Counted from the first letter of the stretch, positions 44,152 through 56,400 are shown. The stretch: 64,000 bases of DNA from Lactarius indigo (GCA_025766275.1 JAFKAC010000077.1:219508-283507); one strand, 5' to 3'. Notes: generated by a model not told the origin, from the letters alone. Translations and numbers: made by a program.

Positions 44152-47100
44152 ACCCATCGGCCTGGGTGAGGGCAGTTAAATGTAACAGTGTAATCATGAC
44201 TCGCTATCGTTCTATGAGAGTTCCAGTATTGATTCGCACCAGTTACGCAATGGCCAACATACAAGCACTAGTCGACTCCGGGGCAACCCACTGCTTCATA
44301 AAGCCTTCCTTCGCAAAAAGGATGGGGCTTGGGACAAAACTACTCGACGTCCCAAAGAAAATATGGAATATTGACAATACCGAGAATAAATCGGGACGTA
44401 TCACTCATTACACTGACGTTGATGTTCAAACTAAAGGAATCCATAAAGAAATAAGTTTCCTTGTCATGGACATCGGAAATGAAGACATCGTATTAGGATA
44501 CCCCTGGCTTGCCATCTACGACCCGCATATCAAATGGTCGCAAGCTGCCATTCATGAAGATATGCTCCCCATCATCATTCGTTCCACCAACCCTTACCTC
44601 AAAACAACGTCAATAGTCGCAACAACTACTATCCAAGACGACGAATACGAAGTAGTACACTCCTGTGTTATTACCGACGAACAGCGACAACAATTTGAAG
44701 AAGGGTGTCGAATCAGGGCAACGGCCACTGACCTTGCCATCACCGCTCAGCAATATGTAACCAAAGCTGAGTTACCACCCAAATATCGCGAATTTGAACG
44801 CCTCTTCAGCGAAGAAGCATCGGACAGGTTTCCGCCAAGCAGGCCTTGGGATCACGCCATCAAATTTAAACCAGGAACAGCCAACGCAATCGATTGCAAA
44901 ATATACCCCATGACTCAAGAAGAAGACAAGAAGCTGCGCGAGTGGATCAATGAACAACTCAAGAAGGGGTATATACGACCTTCTAAATCCCCATACGCTT
45001 CGTCCTTCTTTTTCATTAAAAAGAAAGATGGAAAATTACAACCCGTTCAAGACTATCGGAAAATTAATGCAGTTACCATTCGCAATCAGTATCCACTCCC
45101 TCTCATCTCCGATCTCATCACGGACCTCAGTAACGCTCACATCTACACCAAACTCGACGTTAGATGGGGGTACAACAACATACGCATCAAAGAAGGAGAC
45201 GAAGAGAAGGCAGCGTTCAAGATGCGCTACGGGTTGTTCGAACCGACGGTGATGTTTTTCGGCCTTACCAACTCTCCGGCAACGTTCCAGACCATGATGA
45301 ATTTCATATTCAGGGACATCATAGCTAAACATGAAGCCCATGGAACGGTAATCCGGGTTTACATGGACGACATTGGTATCACAATGGGACTTAACCACTC
45401 CCTTCAAGACCACATTGAAGCAGTCAAAGACGTTCTCCGCGTATCCACAGAACACGACCTGTATTACAAGCTTGAAAAATGCCTCTTCCACTCCCCACGT
45501 ATGGATTACCTGGGGGTAATCCTTGAAAAGGGGGTGACACGCATGGACCCTGTCAAAATTTCAGGCATTAAAGATTGGCCTATGCCAACCAAGGTTAAGG
45601 ACGTCCGCTCGTTTCTCAGTTTTTGCTATTTTTACTGTCCTTTCATACGAGGTTTCGCAACCAAGGCACGACCCCTCAACAAACTTACCTGCAAGGACAC
45701 CGAATGGCACTGGGGAACCGAAGAAGAAAGGGCATTCCAAGACCTTAAAACCCTCGTCACTAGCGAACCTGTCCTTGCACACTCAAACCTCACTCAACAA
45801 TTTGAGTTAGAAGTCGATGCATCAGGTTTTGCAACAGGAGCAGTCCTCCTTCAGCGCAAAGCAGATGGTAAACGACACCCTATCGGTTACTACTCATCCA
45901 CCCTCAACGAAGCCGAACGAAATTACAACATTTACAATCTTGAACTCCTAGCAATTGTCAAAGCTTTCCGCCACTGGAGACCCCTCTTAGCGGGCTCTCC
46001 CCACAAGATCAAAGTATTCTCCGACCATCTCAACCTACAATACTGGAAATTACCACAGAAGATTAGTAGACGCGTAGCCAGGGAAGTACTTGAACTCTCC
46101 GAATATGACTTCGAGATTCATCACATTAAAGGAAATTCCAATGGGCGTGCAGACGCACTGTCGTGAAGGCCAGATTACGATCAAGGAGAAAACGACAACG
46201 AAGGGATAACAGTATTACCGGAAAGCGTCTTTGCACGCGCCACCACGCTAGAAGAACCACGACATCCACATTGGAGACCTGAGATCTTACTGGTGGAAAT
46301 GACTCCAGAACACCCCATATACGAGCAAGACATAGCTAAGTTGAAACCTTGGGTCGATGCTCATAAGCTAAAAGACATCGAAGGAACATGGTACAAAGAC
46401 GGACGCCAAGTGGTTACGGGCGGCATCCACGACAAACGCACTATCATTGCCACTCACCATGATTCCCCTGTATACAGCCACCCCGGTATCAAACGTACTC
46501 TCCAATTCACCGAGCGACACTACTGGTGGCCGCAGATGAAGAACGATGTTATGGATTACGTCAAGGGCTGTGCAGAATGCCAGCGACATAAAGTCAACCT
46601 CCGTCCCATCAGAGCACCCCTACAACCCATTTACCCGAAACCGGAAGCCCTGCCATTTGAGACCATTGCAGTGGACTTTATTACTAAACTCCCCATCTCT
46701 CGCGGCTACGACTCTATTCTAACGGTAACAGATCATGATTGTACCAAGCCGCCATTTTCCTCCCTTGCAATGAAGAAATAATGGCCGAAGGAATGGCTGC
46801 CCTGTACGTGTCCCATGTCTTCCCACGATTCGGACTCCCCTCGCGTGTTATCAGTGATCGAGACCCCCGTTTTGCATCCAAGTTCATGTGAGAGATATGC
46901 AAGATTCTTGGCATTAGCCAAAATATCTCAACCGCTTATCATCCCAGAACCGATGGCCAATTGGAACGAACAAATCAATGGCTCGAACAATATCTCCGCT
47001 TCTGGGTGAACGAACGACAAGACGACTGGGTTCGCTATCTGCCTATGGCAGAATTCACGCATAACAATTGGCCCAATGAGACTACACGGGAGTCCCCCTT

Positions 47101-47720
47101 TTCCTCTTATCAGGATTCAATCCCCACACTGATTGGACCGATAGGCCTTCCCCTATCCCACAGGTGTCCCTGAGACTAGACCAGTTCAAACAGGCGCGAC
47201 AGCGTGCCTTCTCCTGTATGCTCAGGGCGCAAAAAGTCATGGGTCAAACACAAAGATATGCCCAAGTTCAAAGAAGGAGATCTCGTGTGGCTCAAGGGAC
47301 GCCACTTGCAAACGCACCAACCAACCACAAAACTAGCCGCTAAACGGCACGGACCATTTAAAGTCATCCAGGTGATGTCCCCTGTCAACTATCGCCTCGA
47401 GCTTCCCACGCAGTGGAGCATCCACGATGTCTTTCACATAGATCTTCTCACACCTTATCACGAGACACCCACACATGGACCAAACTATCAGCGCCCACCA
47501 CCGGATTTGGTCGATAACGAGGAAGAATACAAGTTGAGAAGATTCTAGACTCTCGGCGATTTGGCAGAAGACGACGGCTCCAATACCTTGTGAAATGGAA
47601 GGGGTATCCTGACTCAGACAACCAGTGGATAGATAAGGATGACGTATTCGCCGACAAAGCCGTACGGGAATTCAAACATTCCAACCCCGACCGAGAAACG
47701 CATATAAGAATGACCTCCTG
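44121..47720 (+). pseudogene. pol: Pol polyprotein: protease, RT, RNase H, integrase, chromodomain (broken)
   Basis: It lies in the -1 frame relative to gag. The first 681 codons are open: aspartic protease VDSGATHC (residues 51-58), RT with YMDD at about residue 414 (45360-45371), and RNase H with DASGFATGAVL, NLELLAIVKAF and SDHLNLQY. TGA at 46164-46166 stands where the usual ...ADALSR continues, and the frame goes on. Integrase follows with an HHCC zinc module (THHDSPVYSHPG ... CAEC, about 46451-46590) and VDFITKLP. A missing base near 46749 shifts the frame, TGA at 46889 follows DPRFASKFM, and more shifts occur near 47100, 47235 and 47533. The end carries a chromodomain (YLVKWKGYPDSDNQWIDK, about 47583-47675), which in this clade targets integration to marked chromatin. 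Confidence 0.92.
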
Positions 47721-48891
47721 TCGCGATAAGTCCCCATCAATCCTTCACTCCATGTCCTCTACTCGACAAAATGACCAGCTCGCACTCCTCTCTACCCTCG
47801 TCAACAACTCCTCCGCCACGCTTGTTAACCCCGACTCCACCAATGACAGCCGCAACCATTGGAACTGCGGATGGAGACCATACCTCCATGCAGCATGAGG
47901 AAGGCGGCCCTATCACTAGTGAAGAACTGTACCAGACATTGCAACGATTCCCTGTGCCCGTACAGGGAACTCTCGACGACGATCCAACAGCAACTCAGCC
48001 AGCACCTCCGCCAATGTACGCCCTCACAAACCCCAATACCGGTGAGCCCAAAGCCTTCCTCACAGAAGACGAGCTTTTTCGGCTTCAAGCAGCTGTCCCG
48101 CGCAGTGAAACCACCCAATGCCATGAAGAAGTATGAACAAGAATGGAAGGAGACAGTGGCACAGTGGCAGCAGTGAGCAACTGCATATCGCCGCCTGCCG
48201 ACGCTGAATGATGAAGGAGCGGAAAAGAGTACTGGACGAAGATGAGGATGAAGATGAGCTTAGAGACCATTACCCCATCAGGCACGCATTCCTTAACCAT
48301 GAATTCTACGCTGAAGATCCAGCCGCCACTCCCTACCTCATCGACGCAGCGGGGGGGCCTTTACACCGAGGACGAGTCGCCGTGGCACAAGCGGCTCATT
48401 ATACACCAATGGGCGAACGAGACCCCGCAACCAGGCTCATCGTCCCTGAGGGGTTCCGGGTCAATAGAGGACCCGATTACATTCTGTTCCCGATCAAGCT
48501 CCCCAATGGACCGACGATACAAGCATCCCACGTACAGGTTATCCGAGGAGGAGACCCCTTCGTACTCGGACTAGCTCCGGGGTTGGGTTTCCTCTATGGC
48601 AAACCCCTTTACGCCACCCCCCATCTCCCGAAGAACAACCGCGCATTCATACCGCACGAGGAGTACTTCATGCTCCGCGACCGACACCCCACCAACCTAC
48701 TACTAATGCGTATCGGGGACGTCACTCTCATTCAGGAACTACGCCAGTTCCGGCAATTCGCGTTTGCCGAGGACCAGCTAGACAGGTGGATTCGGCAGTT
48801 GCAGTTTGGAGCGGGAGATGGTGGTCGCAGACAAAAAGGACAGTCTCTATCATCTCGAAAGAGCTAACATATTGGCACGAATGGAAGATGA
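47721..48891 (+). pseudogene. Post-chromodomain ORF region of the chromovirus
   Basis: Downstream of the chromodomain lie frames at 47771-48136 and 48208-48867, which read as one conserved-looking protein once a TGA at 48176 and frame changes are allowed. The second part (219 codons) is well ordered: LRDHYPIRHAFLNHEFYAED, FRVNRGPDYILFPIKLPNG, VIRGGDPFVLGLAPG and TNLLLMRIGDVTLIQ. There is no signal peptide, transmembrane span or envelope-like feature, and I do not recognise it. It may be a C-terminal extension of Pol or a separate accessory product in the env position. Confidence 0.6.
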
Positions 48892-48946
48892 AGCAGAGTG
48901 ATGCAGCAGGAATCAGTAGCGGATTAGTGAGGTGGGCCTCACTCCT

Positions 48947-48958
48947 GAAAAGGGGTGG
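48947..48958 (+). promoter_or_regulatory. Polypurine tract of the chromovirus
   Basis: GAAAAGGGGTGG immediately before the 3' LTR at 48959. Confidence 0.8.
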
Positions 48959-49467
48959 TGTTACGGTATGGACTTGATGACTCATTACACACGACTCACG
49001 ACCGGTTATAACTACGGTCCGGTATCAACATTAGTCATGGACTCTTACATCGTATCAGTCAGCATAGTAGTTCACATGTGATTGTGACTCATGTATGACT
49101 CATTCCTAGGATAGCTGTACTAGGGTTCGAGCTAGTTACACTATATGGTTACTTACTATTCCAGCAGCGCTTTAAAGCCCACATGTATCTGTATAAGTAG
49201 TTGTGACGGAAGACCAAGAGTCCCCATCTTGGTCTTCTTCAATCCACCATCTTGACTCGTCTTTTGCTTGCCTTAGTCTTTGACTAAGTGTGCTTCGCTT
49301 CTACCCACCAAGGGGTAGTACCTCTATATACTTGAGTTGCAGTGTGTGCCGGTGGGCCCCTGTTCAACTTGCGTTGGGTTGACACGTGATCCCCATTTGC
49401 CTAACTTTCGCTAAGTCGATTATGCCGTCTTCACGTCAAGTCAGACTAACGCTGGTGGAGCGTAACA
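48959..49467 (+). mobile_element. 3' LTR of the chromovirus
   Basis: TGTTACGGTATGG to GGAGCGTAACA, 509 bp. Relative to the 5' LTR it has mainly C/T and G/A changes and two single-base losses in CC pairs (near 49295 and 49435). Confidence 0.93.
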
Positions 49468-51056
49468 ACTAGCTAGCAAAGTGATTGACCAGTTGGCCCA
49501 AGAAGAACAACAATGTATCACCCAAGAAGCCCAGGCCATACTGGCCCCTATCAACCCTCAAACTAGGCATTGAATGACCAACAACAATTGTCACTATACA
49601 CTGTGCCATTGGTCCAGATGTACTCAGACCCACCTAGCAGCAGGGGGCCTCCCAGAAGACTACCAGGGGAAGGACCACCCCACAAGGTGGGGATTCAGAG
49701 GATTCCCTGGGGGGTTCCCTGGAGGAACATCAGAAGGAGGAATACCAGGTGCAGGTCTCATCACCCCTCCCCAAAATAACAAGCTAGCTGGTGAAGCACC
49801 CACAGTATTTGACAGAGAACATGCCAAAGTAGAGGCATTCCTCACACAATGGCACTCTATTGGGGCATGAATGCAGATGAAAGTATCATGGCAATGCCTT
49901 ATTGAAGAGTGCTACTCTTTCTTTCCTTCATCAAGGGGTGTTAACATCAGCAAATGGGTATTAGCCATGCTTACGTGGCTCAATGGCCAGATACAAGCTG
50001 GCATATCTTGAACAAGTGAAGGACTGTGGAATGAAGTCACATGTAGCTTTATGCAACACTTTAGAAACACCATGGAACAGGAACAAGCTCAATACAAGCT
50101 TAAAAAAGGACTCAAAATGATTGAGGGAAATCTATATGAGTATTGCACCCAATTCAAGCAACTAGTATGCTGAGCTCAATATCAACTTGATGACCCCCAG
50201 ACCCTCAACCTATTCATGGGGGGACTACCAAAAGACCTCTACAAGAAGGTTTTGTTGATAAGTGACCCTTGTGCACTTAGTGGCTCGTACGGACTGGACT
50301 AGCAGCATGGACTGCTTTAGATTAGATTAACTGGACTTGTAGATTACATGAATTTGATCTGTACAATCTAGCGCTTACTATTGCGTCATGTATGACATCA
50401 TGTACAATGACATCATGTAGAACACTCTGGACACTTCATTGTACTCTGTCCTTTGTTCTCCTTTAGTTCTTATCTTTATTATGACGTCACTATGATATCA
50501 TCCTTGTCTAGACTTTCTTTGTTCTGGTTGCCTTGTTCTCCTTTGGTACACTCCTTTTGTCCTATATGTAGAACAACACTCCTTGTATTCTGTGACTCTA
50601 TGTTACTGCCCTTATACTAGTGTCACGGCTCTGTATAGTATAAGTAGAGTACTCTATACGCCCTGGTCCACATCAGTTCTCACTCTGCTGTGTGCCAGGT
50701 AAAGTCCCTCTCCTGTAATACTATTATCAGTTCTCACTCTGCTGTGTGGCAGAACACCGCTTTGCTTCCACTTGCAAGATCTCCCTCTGCTGGTTTCCAG
50801 CTGCTCAGTTTATCTCACCACAGTCTTCAGTCCACTGTGAGTATGCTGTTCATCTGTGCTGTTCATCAGGTTTACACTCTTGACAATCCTCAAAACTACC
50901 AAGAATGGAAAGAGGCAGCAACTGCATAACAGCAACAATACATGCACCTCAAAGCACCGCTGCAACAGCATGCCAGTGATTGGCTTAATGGAGTAGCAGA
51001 AGAATCAGATGATGTAAAAGACATTATCCTTCAACAATTATGGAAAAAGGAGGGTG
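49468..51056 (+). pseudogene. Distal gag remnant of the old gypsy element
   Basis: It resumes after the TSD with coding similarity to Gag residues from about 200 on (for example NKLAGEAPTVFD, with several stops) and is split by the family C LTR at 50253-50868. After that LTR it continues YTLDNPQNYQEWKEAAT and, following a deletion, DWLNGVAEESDDVKDIILQQ. Confidence 0.8.
50253..50868 (+). mobile_element. Solo LTR, family C
   Basis: TGTTGATAAGTGACCC to GTTCATCA, 616 bp, exact TSD GGTTT (50248-50252 and 50869-50873). The host gag resumes in register. TATAAGTAGAGTACTCTAT near 50638 combines a TATA-like box with a 12-bp palindrome. Confidence 0.94.
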
Positions 51057-52500
51057 TCACGAACCTATAATTTGGTCATGACTCAAGGGTGCTTAGGACT
51101 GGTCCGCATTGGCCCTGGTCTTATGTAATCACCTTCCTAAAGGGGAATTCTGAATCGGAGTTTGAATTCTGTTCTCAAACAATCATGTGATCTGTCATGT
51201 GATTAGTCATGTCTCCTAAACCATGTGTTGTGTACATGTGTACTAATCAACGGTTGATTGTTGATCAATCAACGAAGATAATCAACCAAGTCACCATCCC
51301 TTGGGGATTCCCGCATTGACTGGAATCACGCCATTCACATGCAAGATTGCGCCATTGACTGCAGCGCAGTTGTTCTATGTTTAAACGCCTTCTGATTGGA
51401 CTCTATTGTTAGGTGTCTCTAGAATGTTCCTTTGCGCAGTACTGCGCAGCACCCGTGAATGGGCCGTAAGCCTGCCCTAAAGCTACGCACAGACCACCCC
51501 CTGTAGTATATAAGCTGGTGCAATTCTACGGACAGTCCCTCAGACTGTCCACTTGTGACATCCTCCCTCTTGTGTCATGCCTCTGCGGGGGTGTGGGCTT
51601 CTGTAATGGCTTCCTGTCACATGGCAGTCAACAGCCAAGTTGGATTGGCACTGAATGTAACGACTCCCAAGGTCCCTGGTAACAGCTCCTGTGCTAAGGT
51701 AGCTGAGTCGGCGGCAATCCCCTGGTACTGAGGTGGGAAAGTCCTTCTGTAACAGCCCCTTGTATTAAGGTGACTGAGTTTGTAGCAATGGACGAGCACA
51801 AAGGCTAAGTCCAAAGGTCAGGTGTCACTGGGCTGACCAGTAAGACAAGACGAGGGTAAGAGGGAAGTCAAGGGGAAGCCTGCACAGAGGCTGAGAGGGG
51901 AATGACCCAAAGGGGATAAGGGTCAAGGGTCTGAGGTTCTGGGTCAAGGACTTGAGTGCTGAAAGGACTGAGGCGCTCAAGGAGTCAATTGGAGATACAA
52001 CGCAGATAGTTGATTAAGCCAAAGCTAAGGAGCTAAGGTGCACTACAGGGTTCCTTATATAGTACAGGATTGTGCCTGAGCGCATAGTGCTACTGGTTGC
52101 TATAGATAGAATGATGTGCTGGCAAAATGGTCAACATCATGCAAGATGGTGTTATGCTAGCAAGGCAGAAGAAGGGTAGACAAGAATAGCACAGAAGGTG
52201 CTGGAATAATCAGATAAAAGGGAAGCATAGGTTTAAGAAAGGTAACTGCCAAGAAAGGGAATGGATGAGATAAGGGCAGAAAGGGAAAGGTGACTGGGGA
52301 GTTCATGACATCTTGCCTCTCAGCTCCTTTGAGTGCCCCGCTCATTGCGCGCCACTACTCCTCTCTGAGCCAAGAGCGTATCTTGGGTTCTTCTGTTGTG
52401 GAGCATCTCTTCTCCACACCCTCTCAGCCCCCAGTCTCTGCCTATGTTGTGACTTCCCTGTTGAGTGACAGTGAGTCATCACAGGTGCCTTTGTGGATTA
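51057..52500 (+). mobile_element. LTR-like sequence, family F (5' boundary clear, 3' end not)
   Basis: It starts TGTCACGAACC where the gypsy gag breaks off. GTATATAAGC at 51506 is a strong TATA box, followed by the hairpin GGACAGT...ACTGTCC (51530-51550). It is interrupted by the solo LTR at 51573-52310. Candidate ends TGACA near 52469 do not give a matching TSD. Confidence 0.5.
51573..52310 (+). mobile_element. Solo LTR, family E
   Basis: TGTCATGCC to TTCATGACA, 738 bp, exact TSD TCTTG (51568-51572 and 52311-52315). Its first 30 bp (CTGCGGGGGTGTGGGCTTCT) resemble the start of family D, so the two families are related. Confidence 0.92.
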
Positions 52501-53195
52501 TATTCTGCTAAGTTGGGCTGGCTTATTATTTAAGCTGAAGTTGAGCTAATGTTGCGATGGGTTACGTTTCAGATAGAGTGAGTTGGGACAAGGATAGTGT
52601 TGAAGGAGAGTGCACTCATGTGCGTGACACCTTGGCGTTGGGAGTCGGCCACATCTCACGTGTGGAAGGAAGTACACCCTGGAGGTGTGATGGTAGTAGA
52701 GTCGAGATGTATGGACGCATACGCAACACATTTGTTCATTATTTGATTACCTTAGGACTTAGATGCAATCAAGTTGTGATTGGGGACAACCCATGTATGT
52801 AGTTGATTGCGGTATTACTGTATGGTTGTAGTTTTGTTTGTCTGATATGCCTGAGGATGTATTGATGTGAATCCACGGTGTTTACACAGTATTTATTTGC
52901 GGGTTGTATGCACTGGCACTCCAGAAACTTACGGTTCTTGTGGTGTGCCAGGCAAGTAACTCTTACACTTGTTCAATAAGAGAATCTCATGCTTCTTCTG
53001 GTGTGCGAGACATAATTCCACTCGGTGCGTTTTATTAGATAGAACAGATTGGATGGTAAAACTGAGATTGGAGGGGATGGGGAAAAACATGGGTAATATA
53101 GTGGGATTGAGTGTGGAAAGGAGGGAATGGAAGGACGAGAGATAATAAAATTGAGAATGAAATTGATCGTAATATAGAACGACAAGGGAGAAGGA
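52501..53195. other. Stretch without a supportable gene
   Basis: No domain or splice signal is convincing; the 81-codon frame at 52557-52802 has no recognisable content. Confidence 0.5.
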
Positions 53196-53405
53196 GGACA
53201 GAGGGAAATGTTATAGATGGAGAGGAGAGTGAAAAGGAGATGAAAAGGAGAGTGAAAGGGAGGGGGAAGGGAGAAAGAGATGAAAGGGGGAAGAAAAAGG
53301 GAGAAGGAGAAGGAAGAAAAGGGAGAAAAAGGAAAGGAGTCGTGGGGGTTGGAAGAAAGAGGAGAATGGAGGAAGGGGGAAAGAAGATAGTTAAAGGGGA
53401 GGTCT
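53195..53405 (+). repeat. Polypurine tract of about 200 bp
   Basis: A and G make up almost every base (GGAGAGGAGAGTGAAAAGGA, GAAAAAGGGAGAAGGAGAAG). It abuts the 3' end of the minus-strand gene. Such mirror-like purine runs can form triplex (H-DNA). Confidence 0.85.
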
Positions 53406-56400
53406 AAGAGAAAGACCGATGACGGATTGACACAAAAAGCGAGCGTTATGGTCGCCTACGAGATGAGAAACGGCGTCGAAAGAAGAAAAGGGAGAGGGAG
53501 AGGAGAGTCTCCTGGAGAGCTCGATAGAATGTGCGCGGATGTGAGAGTTGTCGAAGAGGCCCCACTGAGTGCCGAAGCCACCTTTACTCTTATAGCTATC
53601 ATGAGAGCCCCAAACGAGGCCGAGACGAATGAGGTTGATGTAAGAGATGCCCTTGACGGCTAGAAAGAAAGAAGGTGAGAAGGGATTTTGGGAAAGGAAG
53701 GAAGGAAATGACTGTGTTTTGCGGTCCAAGGGGCGCCGAGAGTCTTGGTTTGGGCGAGTCTTTGGCCGAGGGGGGAGGAGGGTTCATGAATGGCGATGAT
53801 GAAAGTGGTGAGCATGGAGACGTAGATAAGGCGATTTGAGACGCCCTTCTTGCCTTTACGATCTTGCCAAGGGAGAGTGGAATAAGCTTTGTAAACGGCG
53901 TAAGTGTCGAAGGCGTTGGCGAAGGGAAGGGAAGGGATAGGATTTGGGGGAAGACGAAAGGAAGGAAGTGGGATACGATGATTGCTACGATGAGGGCGAG
54001 ACGATGAATGGGTTTATTGGGGTCATAGTTGTGGATGACCCAGTTGTAAGTATCATCGACGTAAGGTTCGCCTGTGCGGGAAGGGGCGACGAAGTCGAGA
54101 GGGAGGGAGGATTTGTTAAGGATGGTGTGAAGGAGGGGAATTGTGATGGGGTGAAGAGACCATTGTGCGGCGGTGTCAGTGAAAAGAGCAGAGCGGAGAG
54201 CTTCGTGTGCGGCTTGATGAGAAGGATTGGGAAGCTGATGGGAAGGGCCTTGAAGGGGGACGATTTGGCGAGCGGCATCAGCGAGGCCAAGACTTGCCCA
54301 GGAGTCGAATACAGGGACGCGAGGGGAAGCACCTGAAGAGGAAGACCTAGGACGATGAGAGGGAACGAAGCGGATAAGAAGATGAGAGAGGGAGTTAAGG
54401 AAAGAGTGACGAAGCAAGAGATGGAGGTCGTCATCAGGAGAGAGAGGGGGGAGGGAAAGGATGATGGAATGAGCGTGTTTGAGGAGGGGAAGGAAAGAGC
54501 CTGAGGAGAGGACGGGAGCATGAGGAAGAGAGGGGTTTGTTGGGTCGGACATTGCGATGAGGGAGTTGACGAAAGTTGTGGGGGTCATTGCATGCTGACG
54601 GAAGTTAGGGAGACCATGAGAGATGAGAAGTGGGTCTGCGACGACGGCCTGGAGAAGAGAAACGAAAGTGGCCTGTTGATCTACCTGACCGTAGGCGAGG
54701 GGCCGTTTGAGGGAGAGCCAAGATTTGAGGAAAGACTCTCTCTCTTTTCCCCGAGCGACGGCGAGATTGATTGCGTTCTGATCTGGAGCTGCAGAAATGA
54801 TGGCGTGGATGTCTCTCCTGACGCCGTCTGCGATGAGTTTTTTGACGTCATCGAAGAGGGCTTGGAAAGCGATGACGGAGATGTGCATTGCCCTGTTCTG
54901 TACTGAGGAGTAGGAGGGATTGTATGAGACGGAAGGGTTGATGATGAGGGTGTGGTTGAGACAGAGTTTTGCATGATAAGCCTGTGAAAGGGTGAGGAAG
55001 GAACGGAGAGGATGAATGGAAAGAGAAAATGGGATAGACAGGTGGGGTATTCCTCGCCGCGTTTGACCACGGTGGTCAAACGCGGTCGTAGTATTCCTCG
55101 CCGCGTTTGACCACGGTGGTCAAACGCGGCGAGGAATACTACGACCGCGTTTGGCCACGATGGTCAAACGCGGTCACAAATACTACGACCGCGTTTGGCC
55201 ACGATGGTCAAACGCGGTCACAAATACTACGACCGCGTTTGGCCACGATGGCCAAACGCGGTCACAAATACTGTGACCGCGTTTGACCATCGTGGTCAAA
55301 CGCGGCGAGGAATATCGTGGCCGCGTTTGACCACGGTGGTCAAACGCGGCGAGGAATATCGTGGACAACCGAGTGGGTATTCACTCACATGGAAATGCTG
55401 GAGGGAGTATGTGACTTCTTGCGCCTTCCTTGATGCTATCGCAGGGTGCCCGTCCTTCATCGGCCATCTACGCTCATCCACATGCAACCCACGCTTCGCC
55501 GCTTCCAATAGGTTCCGTTCCTTGAACACTGGCATCAGCATCGGGAAGCCATCCTTGATCAACCCTTGGCTCAAGCCAAGGGGTCTCATCAGTGACGTCG
55601 CCAAACACGCCGCATTCCCTGTGTGGCAGTAGCACACCGTCCGCTCCAGTGCTGCCAACAACTCCAACTTCAGCTGGCTCGGTTCTTCGTCTTCCCCCTC
55701 TTTCCCAAGCTCCTGCTCGTAGATCATCTCGATCAACATTGTGATCGGGACGATACCCACTTGAACAGCGATGGGAATACCTGCCGTGTATCCAATGTTC
55801 AGCTTGTTTCTCGAATCACCGTCTCTGCTCTCAAGTCTCTCACCTCTGGCTTCAGGATCACCAGGTAGTCTTTGATCGTGCCCCTCACCTCCTTTCTCTC
55901 CCATAGCTTCACCAGTGGCAAGATCACATCCGTGAACAGACTCCTGTTCACCAGTCAGCGTCCTTCTTCTCCTCTCCTATCCACGCCCTTCCCTTACCTT
56001 CCAGTTCTCACTTTCAGCGCCCTCACATTCACCGCGTACACAATTTCTCCTCGGCAGCTCACAGGACAGTCGTAGCAGCTGATCTTGTTGTGGAACCGCT
56101 TCCATGGTAGCGCCACGCTGCACTGCTCTTGCTTGTCTCTTGCCGTCGCTCTGTCCTTCACCGTCGTCGCGAATTCTCCTGCTAACGCCGCAGTCACCGT
56201 CCCCTTCTCCGTGTCCATGTCTCCTGCTCGGCTCGCAGCTCGGTGCGAGATGTAGTTGTAGAATTGTGACGAGATCGGCTTGATCACCTGCGTCCGTCCA
56301 ATTCTTCTCATCCCCTCCTCGCTGCTCCTGCTGCTCTCCACGCTGCTCCTGCTGCTCCTGCTGCTCCTGCTCCTCTCCGACTCTCCTCCGTTAGGATCCA

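Larger units (their letters stand above)
41651..49467 (+). mobile_element. Nearly full-length Ty3/gypsy chromovirus
   Basis: LTRs at 41651-42160 and 48959-49467, TSD ACTAG (41646-41650 and 49468-49472), polypurine tract GAAAAGGGGTGG just before the 3' LTR, and Gag, protease, RT, RNase H, integrase and chromodomain in order. By eye the LTRs differ at about 17 sites in 510 bp, nearly all CpG transitions, so insertion is recent relative to its host copy. Three in-frame TGAs that look like former CGA codons, plus several 1-bp frameshifts, make it non-autonomous as written. Confidence 0.95.
39398..51056 (+). mobile_element. Old, degenerate Ty3/gypsy element hosting four younger insertions
   Basis: 5' LTR 39398-39903, then gag pieces at 39904-40268, 41430-41650, 49468-50252 and 50869-51056, all collinear with the gag of the young element at 41651-49467. 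The interruptions are a family D LTR (with a second nested in it), a full gypsy element and a family C LTR. The gag has many stops and most CpGs are TpG or CpA. About 400 bp of gag is deleted before 50960, and pol and the 3' LTR are absent; the sequence breaks off at 51056. Confidence 0.85.

Noticed and set aside
47721..48891. Envelope gene of the chromovirus
   Set aside because: No signal peptide, transmembrane segment, furin-like site or coiled coil in the frame.
51057..51559. Complete family F solo LTR ending at TTGTGACA
   Set aside because: The flanks GAGGG and TCCTC do not match, and the TATA box and hairpin would lie too close to the end.
53599..54888. Stand-alone 429-residue gene, separate from the gene at 55389-58043
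   Set aside because: The frame extends upstream to a good acceptor at 54982 and joins exon 4 in phase; a single gene explains both.
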